DNA of 64,000 bases from an uncultured Holosporaceae bacterium (GTDB lineage Bacteria > Pseudomonadota > Alphaproteobacteria > UBA3830 > CASESI01). Every line of letters begins with the position of its first letter. Positions within the stretch are counted from its first letter, which is position 1. A model generated the notes under the pieces. It made no database searches and had not been told where the DNA came from. It saw nothing but the letters and a program-made list of their open reading frames with translations. Of the stretch, positions 62,057-64,000 are shown in pieces. Location: the NCBI GenBank assembly GCA_949290705.1, contig CASESI010000022.1, positions 58,529 through 122,528 of the forward strand. Reading direction: 5' to 3'. Made by a program: the position numbers and the translations under genes.

Positions 62057-63367
62057 ATGGAAAGAAAGTTTGATGGCCGTCATATTTTTGCACTCTTCGT
62101 AGCAAATGTTGCAGCATGGGGTTGCAATAACATTTATATTCCATGTCTTCCAAATGTTGCTGCTGACTTTGGTATAAGCGATTCTACGGCAAAACTCACC
62201 ATATTACTCGGTACAGCTGGCGCAATTTTAAGTAGAATTGTGATCGGACCTCTTTCGGACTATTTTGGCAGAAAAAAGTTGTTAATCGCTTTTATTTCAA
62301 TCTGCATGATGGGACTTATGGGATGTTATTTCTCAACCTCAATAAATTGGTTCCTATTTTTCCGCTGTTTCCAAGGTATTGGGTCCGGAGCTGTCCTTGT
62401 TGAGGTAATCAGCATTTTATCAGATACCCAATCTGGGAATAAACGTGCAAGATTACTCGGATTAGTGGAGCTTTCATGGCCAATCGGATGGGGATTGTCC
62501 CCACTGATCGGTGCTTGGATAAGTGCACATTATTCGTGGAGAATGAACTTCGTTTTGCTCGTCTCCGTTTTATTATCTGTTGTTATGTTCATCGCATGCA
62601 GTATGCCTGAAACCTTGAAAAAGGAGAAAGATTTACAAATCAAAAATTTCTCCCTCCATAAATTATTGCGTGGATATGCAACTTTATCAAAGCATAAATT
62701 ATTTTTATCATATGCAATGATCCCTGGCTTTGTGCTTGGAGGATACATGATTTTCGCAATCAATGGTCCTTTTATTTATCGCGATTCCTTTGCGTACACA
62801 CCACAAGATTTCGCATTGCTACAAGCATTTCCATTAATAGTATATTTCCTAACGATATTAATCTATAGGGTCATTATCGAAAAGTTCGGCTTTGCAAATG
62901 CCTACAAAGTTGGGGTTGCATTATACGGAATCTACACCTCCATCACATTGATGTTTTTATTGAACGTTATCCCATCGACACCTAACGCTGTGATTTCGAT
63001 TATCTGCTCACAATGCTTGGCTAATGCTTTCCTTGTTCCTGCCGGAGCTGCATGCGCATTGCAATATGCGCAGAATTCTCTTGGAACAGCCGCATCATTC
63101 ATTGCAATCATCCGAAATGTTGTTGTGACTGCATTGATGTATATAAGTGGCTTGTTCAGCGTTACATTGTTCGGAGTATTCGCGTTGATTTTCTCAACAA
63201 CGGTTGTGGTACTGTATCTTACAACTATAAGACGTAAAAAATACCAAGAATATGAGGCTTATGCATCATCCTCGCGCCGTGTTGGAGACGATAATACCCG
63301 CTCATCAAGTACAAAAAACATTCTTGTCCCACAAAACGAACAAGAGCCTGAATCAAAGTCTGCCTAA
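62057..63367 (+). CDS. MFS drug-resistance-type transporter (Bcr/CflA family)
   Basis: 436 residues, twelve membrane spans. The A-type MFS loop GPLSDYFGRKKLL is between spans 2 and 3 (near 68-80), and the CNNIYIPCLPNVAADFGIS start is like Bcr/CflA exporters (family DMYLPALP). Predicted drug/H+ antiporter; substrate unknown. The C-terminal tail of about 40 residues is polar (SSSRRVGDDNTRSSS) and longer than usual. GAGG lies before the ATG. Preceded by a sigma70 promoter with a CtrA-type box. Confidence 0.88.
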   Translation: MERKFDGRHIFALFVANVAAWGCNNIYIPCLPNVAADFGISDSTAKLTILLGTAGAILSRIVIGPLSDYFGRKKLLIAFISICMMGLMGCYFSTSINWFLFFRCFQGIGSGAVLVEVISILSDTQSGNKRARLLGLVELSWPIGWGLSPLIGAWISAHYSWRMNFVLLVSVLLSVVMFIACSMPETLKKEKDLQIKNFSLHKLLRGYATLSKHKLFLSYAMIPGFVLGGYMIFAINGPFIYRDSFAYTPQDFALLQAFPLIVYFLTILIYRVIIEKFGFANAYKVGVALYGIYTSITLMFLLNVIPSTPNAVISIICSQCLANAFLVPAGAACALQYAQNSLGTAASFIAIIRNVVVTALMYISGLFSVTLFGVFALIFSTTVVVLYLTTIRRKKYQEYEAYASSSRRVGDDNTRSSSTKNILVPQNEQEPESKSA

Positions 63368-63371
63368 AGAC

Positions 63372-64000
63372 TTAATCCTCAAGTGCTATTTGCTGTGCGA
63401 TATCCAATTTCACCTTTTGATATATCTCTCGCTGAGAGATCACCCTCATTTCTGGCATAGATCTTTCAACGAGATTTCTAATCGGTTTTCTAAGTTTATC
63501 TGACACGACAAGCGCAGCATTTCCAAATCTGTCATACGCATCCTGATAAGCATTTGCAAGATTTCTAATTAGTTTTTTCAATGCGTTTGGCGCATACCCT
63601 ATCTGTAAATTTTCTCCATCATCGATAAGAGAACTTGCCAATTGCTGCTCTGTATCAGGAGTAAGCGCAACAATATGGACAACTCCATCCTCCGACATTA
63701 CCATGCTTGTGATTTGACGTTTTAATTTTGCTCGCACATTTTCCGTGATCACAGAAACTGTTTTCACAAAAGGAGCACTTTCCGCAATAGATTCCAAAAT
63801 TGTTTCTAAATCCTTAATTGAAATATTTTCAGAGAGCAATTCCTGCAAAACCCGCTGTATAGTCGTAATTGAAATCTGTGCCGGGGTAATTTCCTTTAAC
63901 AGTTTTTGGTGATTTTCATCCAATGTATTCAACAAAGTCACCGTATCGGAATAAGAGAAAATCTCGTGAATATAATTTTGTACAACCTGATTCAAACTTG
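63372..64000 (-). CDS. flhA: Flagellar export protein FlhA, C-terminal part (partial)
   Basis: The frame is open to the window edge, so only about 209 C-terminal residues are seen. They match the cytoplasmic domain of FlhA/SctV export-gate proteins: ISITTIQRVLQELL, IKDLETILESIAE, LRKPIRNLVERSMPEMRVISQREI. FlhA binds late export substrates and chaperones. A flagellar origin is more likely than an injectisome, but with this fragment the SctV family cannot be excluded. The apparent TTG at 63995 is not the start. Ends 5 bases from the MFS gene. Confidence 0.85.
   Translation of the reverse strand, partial: SLNQVVQNYIHEIFSYSDTVTLLNTLDENHQKLLKEITPAQISITTIQRVLQELLSENISIKDLETILESIAESAPFVKTVSVITENVRAKLKRQITSMVMSEDGVVHIVALTPDTEQQLASSLIDDGENLQIGYAPNALKKLIRNLANAYQDAYDRFGNAALVVSDKLRKPIRNLVERSMPEMRVISQREIYQKVKLDIAQQIALED

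Overview
The window looks like a piece of a reduced, AT-rich alphaproteobacterial genome, probably a host-associated or intracellular lineage of the Rickettsiales/Holosporales kind. Pointers are the secA/ppiC divergent pair, the overlapping pgsA-perM-hda block, a NtrY-type sensor kinase, TTAA-N7-TTAA (CtrA-type) boxes before several genes, a two-piece tmRNA, and many small secreted proteins of unknown function. TGA is used as a stop and prfB keeps its autoregulatory frameshift, so the standard code applies. Placement is by gene content and order only.

Main result: tmRNA appears to be encoded in two pieces at two separate loci on the same (-) strand, about 35 kb apart. The coding piece (about 54271-54469, between a small secreted-protein gene and prfB) starts with GGGGGTG, has a tmRNA D-arm-like motif and carries the tag ANDNVSAYAMAA. 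It has no T-arm next to it, as the known circularly permuted alphaproteobacterial ssrA genes do. The matching acceptor piece (19139 to about 19250, just before ald) has the T-arm and a 3' CACCTCC that pairs with GGGGGTG over 7 bp, and an H2 strand that pairs with the coding piece (7 bp, a mismatch, 4 bp, and a further 5 bp). The acceptor lies at the 3' end of a roughly 1 kb highly structured RNA region with a near-consensus sigma70 promoter. I cannot identify the upstream 0.9 kb of that RNA.

Layout. 1-4.4 kb: partial and secreted proteins, tRNA-Leu, ftsY-mtaB-(membrane protein). 4.4-9.7 kb: serC, a degenerate adenylate kinase, tRNA-Asp, a YmdB-like phosphoesterase and a cluster of secreted proteins with a pseudopilin. 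9.9-19.1 kb: RND pump, enoyl-CoA hydratase, rpsP, inositol monophosphatase, psd, DUF2608 lipoprotein, tRNA-Ser, ftsB, ald. 19.1-20.3 kb: RNA region and tRNA-Lys. 20.4-31.3 kb: small secreted genes (one frameshifted), lon, a large CtrA-box secreted protein, the mevalonate genes mvaD-mvk, pgeF, uppP. 31.3-42.8 kb: GST, glycosyltransferase, lptD, lipA, dnaX, dusB, an M16 peptidase, rarA, ppiC. 42.9-54.3 kb: secA, rpoD-dnaG-ffh, an OmpR regulator, hda-perM-pgsA. 54.3-64 kb: tmRNA coding piece, prfB (+1 frameshift), pth, acs, rodA, ntrY-like kinase, MFS pump, and the C-terminal part of flhA.

Together these genes cover information processing, protein export and the SRP pathway, envelope building (LPS export, undecaprenyl phosphate recycling, phospholipids, elongasome), isoprenoids by the mevalonate route, and ribosome rescue (tmRNA, RF2, Pth). 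Six CtrA-type boxes sit before secreted-protein, kinase and transporter genes, suggesting a cell-cycle-linked surface programme.
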